Assembly: GCF_006716465.1 (NCBI RefSeq)
Contig: NZ_VFPB01000003.1
Location: 62,001 to 126,000 of the forward strand
Reading direction: 5' to 3'
DNA: 64,000 bases
Source: Pseudoxanthomonas sp. 3HH-4
GTDB lineage: Bacteria; Pseudomonadota; Gammaproteobacteria; Xanthomonadales; Xanthomonadaceae
Part shown: in pieces, positions 34,468 through 42,901 of the stretch
How positions within the stretch are numbered: the first letter of the stretch is position 1
Layout of the letters: each line of letters opens with the position of its first letter
Translations under genes and position numbers: made by a program
Notes under the pieces: generated by a model
The model's input: only the letters and a program-made list of their open reading frames with translations
Told to the model about the DNA's origin: nothing
The model's database searches: none

Positions 34468-35012
34468 GGGATCGGGGCTCCGCCGGCCATCGATTCGATC
34501 GTCAGATGATAGCCGTCCGCCTTGTTGTGGACCCGCAACGTGGTCGCATCCACGCGATCCCGCGTCAGCCATGCGTGGCCATCCTTGCGCAGTTCGCGCT
34601 TGTCGCCGGACTCGACCAGTTCCCAGCCCACGGGCAAGGCGGCGCGCACGGCGTCCGCGGGCCACAGGCTGAACTGCACGTCGTCGAGCACGCGTTCACC
34701 CCGCACCGCCGCAGGCAGCCAAGCCGCACGTTCTTCGGACAAGGTCGTGCCGTCCCATTGCAGACTGACGCCGGTACGGCCCATGGCCTGCACGGCCAAA
34801 CGCACGGCGTCGGCGTCGACTTCCAGCAGCGCGTCGAGCTCCCGCACGTGTTCGCCGAAACGGAACACGAGGCGTTGTTGCAACGCGACCTGCTGGCCCA
34901 GCGCTGCCGGTGCCAGGCGCAGCGAAGGCAGCACGACCGCAGGCGATGCCGGACGCGTGGCGCACGCGGCCAGCAACAGACCCATCAGCAAGCAGGCGAT
35001 CAGCCGGTGCAC
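34464..35012 (-). CDS. DUF3261 lipoprotein (ApeN-like)
   Basis: Outer-membrane lipoprotein candidate of 182 residues; lipobox LLAAC after a short hydrophobic signal (LIACLLMGLLLAAC). The mature sequence is DUF3261-like: VLPSLRLAPAALGQQVALQQ, WDGTTLSEERAAWLP, LPVGWELVESGDKREL. The GTG start lies within the last codons of the halogenase gene (13-base overlap). DUF3261 lipoproteins accompany LolA-like and MMPL proteins in aryl-polyene clusters and probably help place the pigment in the outer membrane. Confidence 0.78.
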   Translation of the reverse strand: MHRLIACLLMGLLLAACATRPASPAVVLPSLRLAPAALGQQVALQQRLVFRFGEHVRELDALLEVDADAVRLAVQAMGRTGVSLQWDGTTLSEERAAWLPAAVRGERVLDDVQFSLWPADAVRAALPVGWELVESGDKRELRKDGHAWLTRDRVDATTLRVHNKADGYHLTIESMAGGAPIP

Positions 35013-36232
35013 AGCTGCTCCAGGACATGCAGGCGACGCTGCGTGTCGGCCACGTACGGATTCTTCTTGTCCCACGCGTAGCCCGCCAGGATCGAACAGA
35101 TCATCCGGCGGATGTCGGGCTGTGCATCGGGGTGGAAGATGATGCGCTGGAAACCACCGGCGTACCAGGACTCCACGAAACGCCGGAAGGTCTGCACGCC
35201 GCCCCTCAGCGGCACGGAAAAATCCGCTTCCCAATCGACGGTTTCGCCCGCGTAATGGCGCGCCAGGCACTCGCTGGCCAGCTGCGCCGACTTGAACGCG
35301 ATGGTGACGCCCGACGAGAACACCGGATCAAGGAACTCGCCCGCGTTGCCCAGCAGCGCGTAACCCGGTCCCCACAGCGACGATACGTTCGCCGAGTAAC
35401 CGGTGATCTGGCGCACCGGCAGCACCGCCCACTCGGCGTTCTTCAGCAGGCGGGTCAGGTTCGGATCCTCGCCGACGATGGCCTGCAGGCGTTCGAGCTC
35501 GGTGCCCGGGTAGCGGTTGAGGAAATCCATCTCCGCCACCACGCCCAGCGAGCAGCAGCCATTGGAGAACGGGATCGTCCAGTACCAGACGTCCACGTGT
35601 TCGGGATGCGTGGTGATCAGGATCTTGTTGCGGTCGAACCCGGCGTCATGCGCGATGTGGTCGCGCACATGGGTGAAGATCGCCCCGCGCACCGGGAAGT
35701 TGGAAGGCGACTCCAGCTTCAGCAGGCGTGGCAACAGGCGCCCGAAGCCACTGGCATCCAGCATGAAATCGGCTTCGATGGCGTATTCCTCGCCCTCCGG
35801 CGAACGCACGGTCACGCGCGGCGTCTGGCCGGGTTCGGCGGACAGCACTTCATGCCGGTAGCGCACTTCCGCACCCATGCGCTCGGCGCCCTTGGCCAGC
35901 ACGTGGTCGAAATCGGCGCGTTGCACCTGGTAGGTGGTGCCCCATCCCGGCGAGAACTTGTCGCGGAAATCGAACTCCGTGGTGCGCTCGCCGCGTACGA
36001 ACGCGGCACCATTCTTGTACTGGAAGCCGGCTTCCACCACGTCTTGCAGCAGGCCGGCCGCCTCGATGTACTCCATGCTCTGCGGCAGCAGGCTTTCGCC
36101 GATGGAGAAGCGCGGGAACTGCTCGCGCTCGACGATCAGGACCTTGCGTCCCTGCTGGCGCAGCATCGCCGCGGCGACCGAGCCGGCGGGGCCCGCGCCG
36201 ATGATCAGGATTTCCGTGCGTTCCGTTTTCAT
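35000..36232 (-). CDS. Flavin-dependent halogenase-like oxidoreductase of the aryl-polyene cluster
   Basis: FAD-dependent protein of 410 residues. GxGxxG loop IIGAGPAGSVAAAML (residues 10-24), and the halogenase fingerprint WxWxIP as VWYWTIPF, with Trp216, Trp218, Ile220 and Pro221. By eye, Lys73 in FQYKNGAAF sits where tryptophan halogenases have the catalytic lysine (K-x-G-x-x-F). It could brominate or chlorinate the aryl head, as in xanthomonadins. A plain FAD monooxygenase remains possible. Overlaps the MMPL exporter gene by four bases. Confidence 0.8.
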   Translation of the reverse strand: MKTERTEILIIGAGPAGSVAAAMLRQQGRKVLIVEREQFPRFSIGESLLPQSMEYIEAAGLLQDVVEAGFQYKNGAAFVRGERTTEFDFRDKFSPGWGTTYQVQRADFDHVLAKGAERMGAEVRYRHEVLSAEPGQTPRVTVRSPEGEEYAIEADFMLDASGFGRLLPRLLKLESPSNFPVRGAIFTHVRDHIAHDAGFDRNKILITTHPEHVDVWYWTIPFSNGCCSLGVVAEMDFLNRYPGTELERLQAIVGEDPNLTRLLKNAEWAVLPVRQITGYSANVSSLWGPGYALLGNAGEFLDPVFSSGVTIAFKSAQLASECLARHYAGETVDWEADFSVPLRGGVQTFRRFVESWYAGGFQRIIFHPDAQPDIRRMICSILAGYAWDKKNPYVADTQRRLHVLEQLCTG

Positions 36233-38604
36233 TCCGAAGTGTGTCCATGCAAAGAAGAATCATCCGGTAGTGGCCGGAACAGGGGCGACAGCAGCCAGAC
36301 CAGGCCGATGCCGAACAGCAGGGTCAGGCCGAAAGCACGCAGCGCAGGTGTTGCCGACAGGCCCAGCAGGCCGAACGAGAGCCACGTGCTGGCCGCGCCC
36401 ACGCAGACCGCGAGCCATGCGCTCGCGTCGCCGCGATGTTCGACCAGGAAGATGCCGTAATCGATGCCCATGCCCAGCAGCAACATCAGCGCCAGCACGT
36501 TGAACAGCTGCAGCGGCTGACCCAGCCAGCCCAGCAGTGCGACCGTCAGCACGCCGGCCAGCAGTGTCGGCGTGATCACGCGCCACGCCTGCCCGCGGTA
36601 GCGAAGCGCCAGCACGACGAACACGACCACCACGCCCGCCAGCAGCAACCACGACATCATGTAGCGGTAGTGCGTCAGCAGGCGTGAAATGTCTGCGGTA
36701 CGGTCCACCCAGCGCACGCCATCCAGCCCTTCCGCCTGCGCAGCGAAGATGGCCAGCGCATCGGGGCGCGACAGGTCGTTGACCATCACCACCGAGGCCA
36801 CGCCCTGCCCCACCTGTCCCAACCACAGATGGCGCACGGGCCGCGACGCGGACGACGCCAGGAAGGCATCGATGCCCATCGCCGATGCAGCGAACTCCCC
36901 GCGCGCCAACGTCTCTCCCGTGGTAGCCGACAAGCGGGCCAGCACCTCCTGCTCGACACGCGAGGTCAGTGCGGCATCTTCGTCCTGCTGGCGCTGCGAT
37001 GGCAGCCAGTCGCTCAGGGCGCGATGACCGCCGACGGACCCTTCGGCTTCGATCTGGCGCAACCGGGCGACCAAGCGCTCCTCGCGTTGCAGGACCTGTT
37101 CGGCGTCCCGCCCCTGGACCAGGAAGAACTGCGCCGGGCTGGGCATTCCCAGCAATCGCCCCACTTCGCGCTGCTGCGCGATCAGCGCCGGCGGCGATGA
37201 CTGCAGGCCGCGCAGGTCATCGTTGGCTTGCAGCTTGAACAAGCCGGGTACCGCGACCAGCAGCACTGCGACCGCCAGCACGCCAAAGGCACGACGGCTG
37301 GCCAGTCGCGGCCATCGCGCCAGCGTGCCGCCCAGCCAGCGCGAGAACGCGGTGGTGCCCATGCGCCCCCCATCCAGCCAGGGAAACGCGAGGATCACCG
37401 TAAGGAACGCGGCCATCAGGCCGACCACCGAGAACAGCGCCATCTGGCGCAGCCCGGGGAACGGCGCGAGCCCCAATGCCAGATAGGCCATGGCACTGGT
37501 CAGCAAGGCCAGCCACAGGCCCGGCAGCAGGTGCCGCAGCAGCGACCAGCGACGCTCGGCGGCCACACCCTGGCGCGAGGCGAACCAATGGATGCCGTAG
37601 TCCTCCGCGACGCCCACCAGACTGGCGCCGAAGATCAACGTCAGCAGATGGATCTTCCCGAACACCAGCACGGTGACGGTCAACGCCACCGCGCAACCGA
37701 CCAGCAACGACAGCGCCACCAGCAGCAGCGGGCGCAGCGAACGGAACGCCAGCCAGACCAGCAGCAATACCGCCGCCAGTGACCCCCAGCCGATGGTGTT
37801 GACCTCGCGGCTGGCCTGCACGGCCGCGGATTCCGCGTGCAGCGGCACGCCGGCCTTCAGCACGCGAAGCCCGGGTGCGGCGGTCGTCGCCGCAGACGCC
37901 GCGCCATCCAGAAGATCCTGCAACCGGCGTTCGCCATCGAGCTTGAACGCGGATTCGCGCAGGGTGAACTGCAGTACGGCCCAATGGCGGCCTTCCACCT
38001 GCAGCAGGCCATCGGCATCCAGGGCCAAGCCCGAGGAAGCCGCCTGCGCCTGCCACCACTGCGGCCACAAGCCCAGCGGATCACGGCGCCATTCGGTCAG
38101 GCGGGGCGCTCCCATGGGGCCGTAGAGGGCGACGAGTGCGGATTCGGCCAGTGCATCGGCGGGCGTCTGTGCGAGTGCCTCCCGCTGCGCTTGCGTCAGT
38201 AGCCGGTCACGATACGGAGCGAAGAAATCGCGGGCCTGTGCGAACCAGTCGTCCGGCGATCGGTCAGAAACCAGCAGCGCCGATGCTTGCTCTGCCGCAG
38301 ACGTCTGCACGAAGGCATCGAAAACGCCGCGCGCCCTCAGCGCCGTTTCCGGCGTATCCGCGCCCAGCATCACCACCACGTCGCGCGCACTGTTCCCGGC
38401 GATGCGCCGCGTGGCATCGGCAATCGCCGGGTCGCCGGCTTCTGCGGGCAACAACGCAAGCACGTCGGTGTCGATGGCCGGCGCGTGCCAGAACCGCCAT
38501 TGGTGCCAGGCAACCGCCACCAGCACCAGCACCCATGCAAGTGCCAGCCAGCGCCAGCCCCGCGGCGGATGTGCCGCGGGAGAATGAAGGGGCGGCTCAC
38601 TCAA
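36229..38604 (-). CDS. MMPL/RND-family exporter (ApeM-like)
   Basis: Large inner-membrane exporter of 791 residues with two repeats, each a periplasmic domain followed by five to six helices. First block: SLAAVLLLVWLAFRSLRPL, FGASLVGVAEDYGIHWF; second block: AGVVVVFVVLALRYRG, LMLLLGMGIDYGIFLVE. The GVAEDYG and GMGIDYG motifs are proton-relay signatures of the MMPL family. It probably hands the aryl polyene or its lipid to the periplasm for the LolA-like carrier. Confidence 0.9.
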   Translation of the reverse strand: MSEPPLHSPAAHPPRGWRWLALAWVLVLVAVAWHQWRFWHAPAIDTDVLALLPAEAGDPAIADATRRIAGNSARDVVVMLGADTPETALRARGVFDAFVQTSAAEQASALLVSDRSPDDWFAQARDFFAPYRDRLLTQAQREALAQTPADALAESALVALYGPMGAPRLTEWRRDPLGLWPQWWQAQAASSGLALDADGLLQVEGRHWAVLQFTLRESAFKLDGERRLQDLLDGAASAATTAAPGLRVLKAGVPLHAESAAVQASREVNTIGWGSLAAVLLLVWLAFRSLRPLLLVALSLLVGCAVALTVTVLVFGKIHLLTLIFGASLVGVAEDYGIHWFASRQGVAAERRWSLLRHLLPGLWLALLTSAMAYLALGLAPFPGLRQMALFSVVGLMAAFLTVILAFPWLDGGRMGTTAFSRWLGGTLARWPRLASRRAFGVLAVAVLLVAVPGLFKLQANDDLRGLQSSPPALIAQQREVGRLLGMPSPAQFFLVQGRDAEQVLQREERLVARLRQIEAEGSVGGHRALSDWLPSQRQQDEDAALTSRVEQEVLARLSATTGETLARGEFAASAMGIDAFLASSASRPVRHLWLGQVGQGVASVVMVNDLSRPDALAIFAAQAEGLDGVRWVDRTADISRLLTHYRYMMSWLLLAGVVVVFVVLALRYRGQAWRVITPTLLAGVLTVALLGWLGQPLQLFNVLALMLLLGMGIDYGIFLVEHRGDASAWLAVCVGAASTWLSFGLLGLSATPALRAFGLTLLFGIGLVWLLSPLFRPLPDDSSLHGHTSE

Positions 38605-39229
38605 ACCGGGTCGCCTCGTCGCGTGACAGGCTGGCCGGGGTTTCGTTCATTCCGCTGAAGCGCAACTGGGTGACGTCGCCATTGGCTTCACGCAATTCGA
38701 CCTCACGTACATAACGGTCACCGGACAGGCGCACGGACGTGAACGCCTGCGCCAGCTGCCTCGAACGCGGCACCAGCGTCATCCGCCACCCCTTGCCGGC
38801 AGCAGGCTCGGCTTTCACCTCGAAGGTCGACGTCAATGCTTTCATGTCGCCGCTCATCAGCGCGAACATCATCGCATTGACGCTGCGAAGCCCCGGCTGC
38901 TGGCGCGCGTCCACTTCCACCCGCCGGCTGCCGTCACGCTGCCGGCTGAGGATGCGGTCCCGCGTGATGACGATCTCGGAGGGAAACGGCGCCGTCGTGG
39001 TCCAGACCACGCCCTTGTCGCGCGCGAGCAGGAAGCGTCCGCTGGAGCGCAACGGGTTCCTGAAACCGGCGACCTGCTTCTCCTGCGTGAACTCGCCGCG
39101 CAGCAGCGGTACCTGTGCGACCTGTCCTTGCACCTGCGCCAGTGGATCGGCCGCAGACGCCGGCAGGATGCTTCCACCCACCGCGACGGCCAGCAGGAAC
39201 GCGGACAGGAATCCGCGGATCGTCTTCAT
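38597..39229 (-). CDS. LolA-like outer-membrane lipoprotein carrier (ApeL-like)
   Basis: Periplasmic carrier of 210 residues. A signal peptide (FLSAFLLAVAVGGSILPASA) is followed by a LolA fold: VPLLRGEFTQEKQVAGFRNP, SSGRFLLARDKGVVWTT, and IVITRDRILSRQRDGSRR. It differs from housekeeping LolA and belongs to the branch found in aryl-polyene clusters, where it may carry the pigment lipid across the periplasm. It overlaps the MMPL gene by eight bases and the thioesterase gene by four. Confidence 0.85.
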   Translation of the reverse strand: MKTIRGFLSAFLLAVAVGGSILPASAADPLAQVQGQVAQVPLLRGEFTQEKQVAGFRNPLRSSGRFLLARDKGVVWTTTAPFPSEIVITRDRILSRQRDGSRRVEVDARQQPGLRSVNAMMFALMSGDMKALTSTFEVKAEPAAGKGWRMTLVPRSRQLAQAFTSVRLSGDRYVREVELREANGDVTQLRFSGMNETPASLSRDEATRFE

Positions 39230-39657
39230 GGCGCCTCCACTCCCAATCGCTGCCACAGGACAGGCGGGCACAGATACAGCATCTCGCCTGAAGCCGCGTC
39301 GACCGCGACCTGGATGGTGTGCGCGCGCGTCATCACCTCGCCGCTGGCGGCATCGCGGATCTCGTAATCAAGCTTCAACCGGTTCTCCCACTCGCTGATG
39401 CGCGCGGCCACCACCAGCGGCTGCGCGTACCGCAGTGGCCGGATGTACTTCACTCGCGTGTCGACGATGGGCCAGAGATAGCCCGACACCTGCATCTGCG
39501 GGTAGTCGTAGTCCAGGCGCTGCAACAACGCGCACCGGGCGATCTCCAGATACTTGAAGTAGTGCCCGTGCCAGACCACCTGCATGGCATCGCAGTCATG
39601 GAAGGCCGGGCTCAGCGCGACTTCGATGGCCAGATGATCGCGCTGCTCAACCGGCAT
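39226..39657 (-). CDS. Acyl-CoA/ACP thioesterase, hotdog fold (ApeK-like)
   Basis: YbgC-type thioesterase of 143 residues. The signature DCDAMQVVWHGHYFKYLEIAR contains the catalytic Asp/His pair (quoted in pieces: DCDAMQVVWHG, HYFKYLEIAR). It could edit or release acyl chains during polyene synthesis. ATG 39657 lies inside the ammonia-lyase 3' end (11-base overlap). Confidence 0.85.
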   Translation of the reverse strand: MPVEQRDHLAIEVALSPAFHDCDAMQVVWHGHYFKYLEIARCALLQRLDYDYPQMQVSGYLWPIVDTRVKYIRPLRYAQPLVVAARISEWENRLKLDYEIRDAASGEVMTRAHTIQVAVDAASGEMLYLCPPVLWQRLGVEAP

Positions 39658-41200
39658 AGACGTTCCACCGCTCTTCGCGGATGTCGGCCAGCAACTGGCG
39701 AAGCTCGCCATCCAGTGCCCGGTCCTCTTCCACCAGCGGGATGCGCTCGCGCAGGTCGGCGTACATCGCGGCAGGACCATCGCGCAGGGTCGACTGCAGG
39801 CCGACGCGTTCGCGCAGTTCAAGGGCCTGGCGTGCCGACACCAGCATCCCCGCCATCACCTGCTCGGTCAGCTCGATCACGCGCAGGCAGTCCCGCGCGG
39901 CGATCGTGCCCATGCTGACCTTGTCCTGGTTGTGGCATTCGGTCGAGCGCGAGAAGACCGAGGCCGGCATGGTCAGCTTCAGCGCTTCGGCCGTCCACGC
40001 CGAAACGCTGATCTGCAACGCCTTCAGGCCATGATTGATGGCGGCGCGCGGCCCCGTCGCACCGGACAGGTTGGCGGGCAGCCCATGGTTGTAGCGGGCG
40101 TCGACGATCAGGGCCAGTTGGCGATCCAGCAGGTCGGCTACGTTGGCCACGGTGTTCTTCAACGAATCCATCGCAAAAGCGATATGTCCGCCGTAGAAAT
40201 GCCCGCCGTGCAGGATCTGCTCGCGGTCCGGGTCGATCAGCGGATTGTCGTTCGCACTGTTGAGTTCGGTCTCGATCAGCTGGCGGAAGAACGGGAGCGC
40301 GTCCTCCAGCACGCCGATCACGTGCGGCGCACAGCGCAGCGAATACCGGTCCTGCAACCGTTGTTCGTTGCGCGGAGGGCGGTCGCTGTGCAGGTCCTCG
40401 CGCAGGCGCTGGGCCACCCGCGACTGGCCCGGGTGCGGCTTGGCGGCGAACAGCACCGCATCGAAATGGTGCGCGTTGCCGTTGCTTGCCAGCACGTTGA
40501 ACGCAGTCAGCCGGGTGGCAAGCCGCGACAGGTACTCGGCGCGATGGAACGCGAGACACGCCAGCGCCGTCATCACCGCGGTGCCGTTCATGATCGCCAG
40601 CCCCTCTTTCGGACGCAGCGTGAGCGGCCTGAGGCCGATCTCGGCCAGCACCTCGGCGGCCGGCCTGCGACGACCGGCATGCATCACCTCGCGCTCGCCG
40701 CAGAGCACCGCCGCCACGTAGGACAGAGGCGTCAGGTCTCCACTGGCACCCACCGATCCTTCCGCGGGAATCAGCGGCAGCACATCGTGGCGCAACAGCG
40801 CTTCCAGACCTTGCAGCAACGGCAGGCTGACCCCGGACATCCCGCGCACCAGCGATGCCAGGCGCGCCGCGAGCACTGCGCGCGTTTCGGTTTCATCGAG
40901 GAAACGGCCGAGACCGCAGCCGTGGTAGGTGTACAGATGGTGCGGCAGTTCCGCGACCAGCGCCGGTGGAATGTTCACCGTGCAGGAATCGCCATACCCG
41001 GTGGTCACGCCGTAGATGACGCCGTCCTCGTCCAGCAGTCGATCCAGGAAATCCGCACCGCGCGTGATCCGCGCGCGGAATTCCGTGTCGTCCGACAGCA
41101 CCGCCGGCACCTGCCGCCGGGCGAGCGCCACCACGTCCTCGATGCGAAGAGGGGCCTCGCCGAAGACCGGCGGCATGGATTCATTCATTGCGGGCGTCAT
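39647..41200 (-). CDS. HAL/PAL/TAL-family aromatic amino acid ammonia-lyase
   Basis: MIO-dependent lyase of 517 residues that would remove ammonia from an aromatic amino acid. The prosthetic-group triad Ala-Ser-Gly is at 152-154 (GSVGASGDLTPLSY). Tyr63 in IYGVTTGYGD, NGTAVMTAL, NSANDNPLID and the late QDKVSMGTIAARD are family blocks. The substrate-selectivity region reads TYHGCGLG rather than a clear histidase or tyrosine lyase form. In this cluster it may supply a cinnamate-type aryl starter. ATG 41200 has AGG nearby; ATG 41188 is an alternative. Confidence 0.88.
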   Translation of the reverse strand: MTPAMNESMPPVFGEAPLRIEDVVALARRQVPAVLSDDTEFRARITRGADFLDRLLDEDGVIYGVTTGYGDSCTVNIPPALVAELPHHLYTYHGCGLGRFLDETETRAVLAARLASLVRGMSGVSLPLLQGLEALLRHDVLPLIPAEGSVGASGDLTPLSYVAAVLCGEREVMHAGRRRPAAEVLAEIGLRPLTLRPKEGLAIMNGTAVMTALACLAFHRAEYLSRLATRLTAFNVLASNGNAHHFDAVLFAAKPHPGQSRVAQRLREDLHSDRPPRNEQRLQDRYSLRCAPHVIGVLEDALPFFRQLIETELNSANDNPLIDPDREQILHGGHFYGGHIAFAMDSLKNTVANVADLLDRQLALIVDARYNHGLPANLSGATGPRAAINHGLKALQISVSAWTAEALKLTMPASVFSRSTECHNQDKVSMGTIAARDCLRVIELTEQVMAGMLVSARQALELRERVGLQSTLRDGPAAMYADLRERIPLVEEDRALDGELRQLLADIREERWNVYAG

Positions 41201-42125
41201 GCGTTACCTGATCCCAGAAGGGGTAGAAGTTGAACCAGTCATAGGGAGAAAGGCGGACCTGCCGTTCCATCCACGCCGCGAACTGCGCAGCGTAGCCGGC
41301 CAGGGCGGCGTCGCGCGAGCCGCGTGGCAGTTCGATGCGTTCAGCAAAGGCTTCCAGACGCACGCGGTAACCATCTCCGTCATGCGTGCAGGCCATCGTG
41401 AACACGGGACACTTCAACGCAGCGCCCAGCACATAGGCCCCGATGGGAAACGGTGCTGCATGCCCCAGGAACGGCGCCGACACGCTGCGGCCGCCGCGCA
41501 GCGGCACCCGGTCGCCCGCGATGGCAACGAACTCGCCGCGCGCCACGCGCTCGGCCAGCTTCACCGCATCGGCAGGTCCCAGGTCGGTGACTTGCAGCAG
41601 TTCGACCCGACTCCCGGCATCCAGCCGACGGATCAGCCGGTTGAAGCGCTCGGCGTGCGCGGTGTGCACCAGCGCGGTCAGGCGGAACCCGGGCACCTGG
41701 TCGGCCATGATCTGGCACAGCTCCAGGCAGCCCAGGTGCGCGGTGACGATCAGGCCACCCTCGCCTGCCTTCACGCGCGCCAGCACATCCTTCCGCTCCA
41801 TCCGCACCCGTTCCACCGGGTAGCGCTGGCCCAGCGCCAGGATCTTGTCGAGCAGGGTTTCGGCGAACATCGCGAAGTGATGCAGGCTCTGCCACATGCC
41901 CGGCCGCCGTGGCGGCATGGCCTGGTAGGCATGCGCCCGCTGCAGGTATTGCAGCGACGCGCGGCGCGCCGTGCCGTTGGCGAGCCAGTGGATGAACACC
42001 ACCGGATACACGCAGAGACGGAACGGCCAGCGCCCCAGCCAGCGGTGTACCGCACACAGCAGCAGGATGCCGCGCACGGAAGTGGATTCGCCGATCTCGG
42101 CCCAGTGCTGCCCGCGTTCGCTCAT
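41181..42125 (-). CDS. LpxL/HtrB-like acyltransferase (polyene cluster)
   Basis: Membrane-associated acyltransferase of 314 residues. N-terminal membrane helix (WPFRLCVYPVVFIHWLAN), the HX4-type acyltransferase segment LIVTAHLGCLELCQ, and FVAIAGDRVPL. The C-terminus PYDWFNFYPFWDQ is typical of the lipid A acyltransferase-like branch. In Escherichia coli ApeJ a glycosyltransferase and this acyltransferase are one protein; here they are adjacent genes with a four-base overlap. Confidence 0.82.
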   Translation of the reverse strand: MSERGQHWAEIGESTSVRGILLLCAVHRWLGRWPFRLCVYPVVFIHWLANGTARRASLQYLQRAHAYQAMPPRRPGMWQSLHHFAMFAETLLDKILALGQRYPVERVRMERKDVLARVKAGEGGLIVTAHLGCLELCQIMADQVPGFRLTALVHTAHAERFNRLIRRLDAGSRVELLQVTDLGPADAVKLAERVARGEFVAIAGDRVPLRGGRSVSAPFLGHAAPFPIGAYVLGAALKCPVFTMACTHDGDGYRVRLEAFAERIELPRGSRDAALAGYAAQFAAWMERQVRLSPYDWFNFYPFWDQVTHDARNE

Positions 42126-42901
42126 GCGGCCCTGTCCACGGCGCGGCGCGCCAGAAGGCGCGGCAGGCGGCGTACCATGCCAAAGAACAACCGTGCATGC
42201 ATGCGGCTGATACGCACGTTGTCGCGCCACACATCGAAGTGGGACACCCCGTCGAGCGGGTACGTCACCCGTGTTGGCAGGTTGCGCACCACGATGCGCC
42301 GCCAGAACAACCGGACCAGCACTTCCACGTCGAAGTCCATGCGACGCCCGATGGTTTCCTCATCGATCAGCTGCAGCACCGGCGGCAGCGGATATACGCG
42401 GAACCCGCACATCGAGTCGCGGATGGCAAAAGACAGCGTGTTTATCCAGACCCACACATGGGTGAGGTAGCGGCCATACAGCCGCCCCTTGGGTACGCTG
42501 TCGTCGTACAGCGGCACGCCACAGACCACATCGTCTGGATGCGCCTGAGACATCGCCAGGAAGGCGGGGATATCGGCGGGATCGTGCTGGCCGTCCGCGT
42601 CGATCTGCAGGACATGGGTATGAGCGTTGGCGCCCGCCCAGCGGAAACCGGCCAAGACGGCCCCACCCTTGCCCTGGTTCTCGGACAGCCGCAGCAGACG
42701 CACGCGCGGTGCATGCAATACCGACAGGCGATCCAGTTCAGCTGCGCAGGCAACACCGGAGCCGTCGTCCACCAGCAGGCACGGCACATCCGATGCCAGC
42801 ACGCCCTCCACCATCGTCGCGATGGCGTGCTCGTGATCGTACACCGGGATCACCACCAGGGGACGGAAGGCGGACGACATGGGCGCGGGATCACTCGGCA
42901 T
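42122..42901 (-). CDS. Glycosyltransferase family 2 (polyene cluster)
   Basis: Inverting glycosyltransferase of 259 residues. GT-A fold with LVVIPVYDHEHAIATMVEGV, LLVDDGSG, and the nucleotide-sugar motif QIDADGQHDP (Asp-x-Asp type). C-terminal IRDSMCGFRVYPL and FDVEVLVRLFW fit dolichyl-phosphate mannose synthase-like enzymes. It may attach a sugar to the aryl polyene lipid. The start could also be ATG 42880 (MSSAF), which avoids the 11-base overlap with the upstream gene. Confidence 0.85.
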   Translation of the reverse strand: MPSDPAPMSSAFRPLVVIPVYDHEHAIATMVEGVLASDVPCLLVDDGSGVACAAELDRLSVLHAPRVRLLRLSENQGKGGAVLAGFRWAGANAHTHVLQIDADGQHDPADIPAFLAMSQAHPDDVVCGVPLYDDSVPKGRLYGRYLTHVWVWINTLSFAIRDSMCGFRVYPLPPVLQLIDEETIGRRMDFDVEVLVRLFWRRIVVRNLPTRVTYPLDGVSHFDVWRDNVRISRMHARLFFGMVRRLPRLLARRAVDRAA

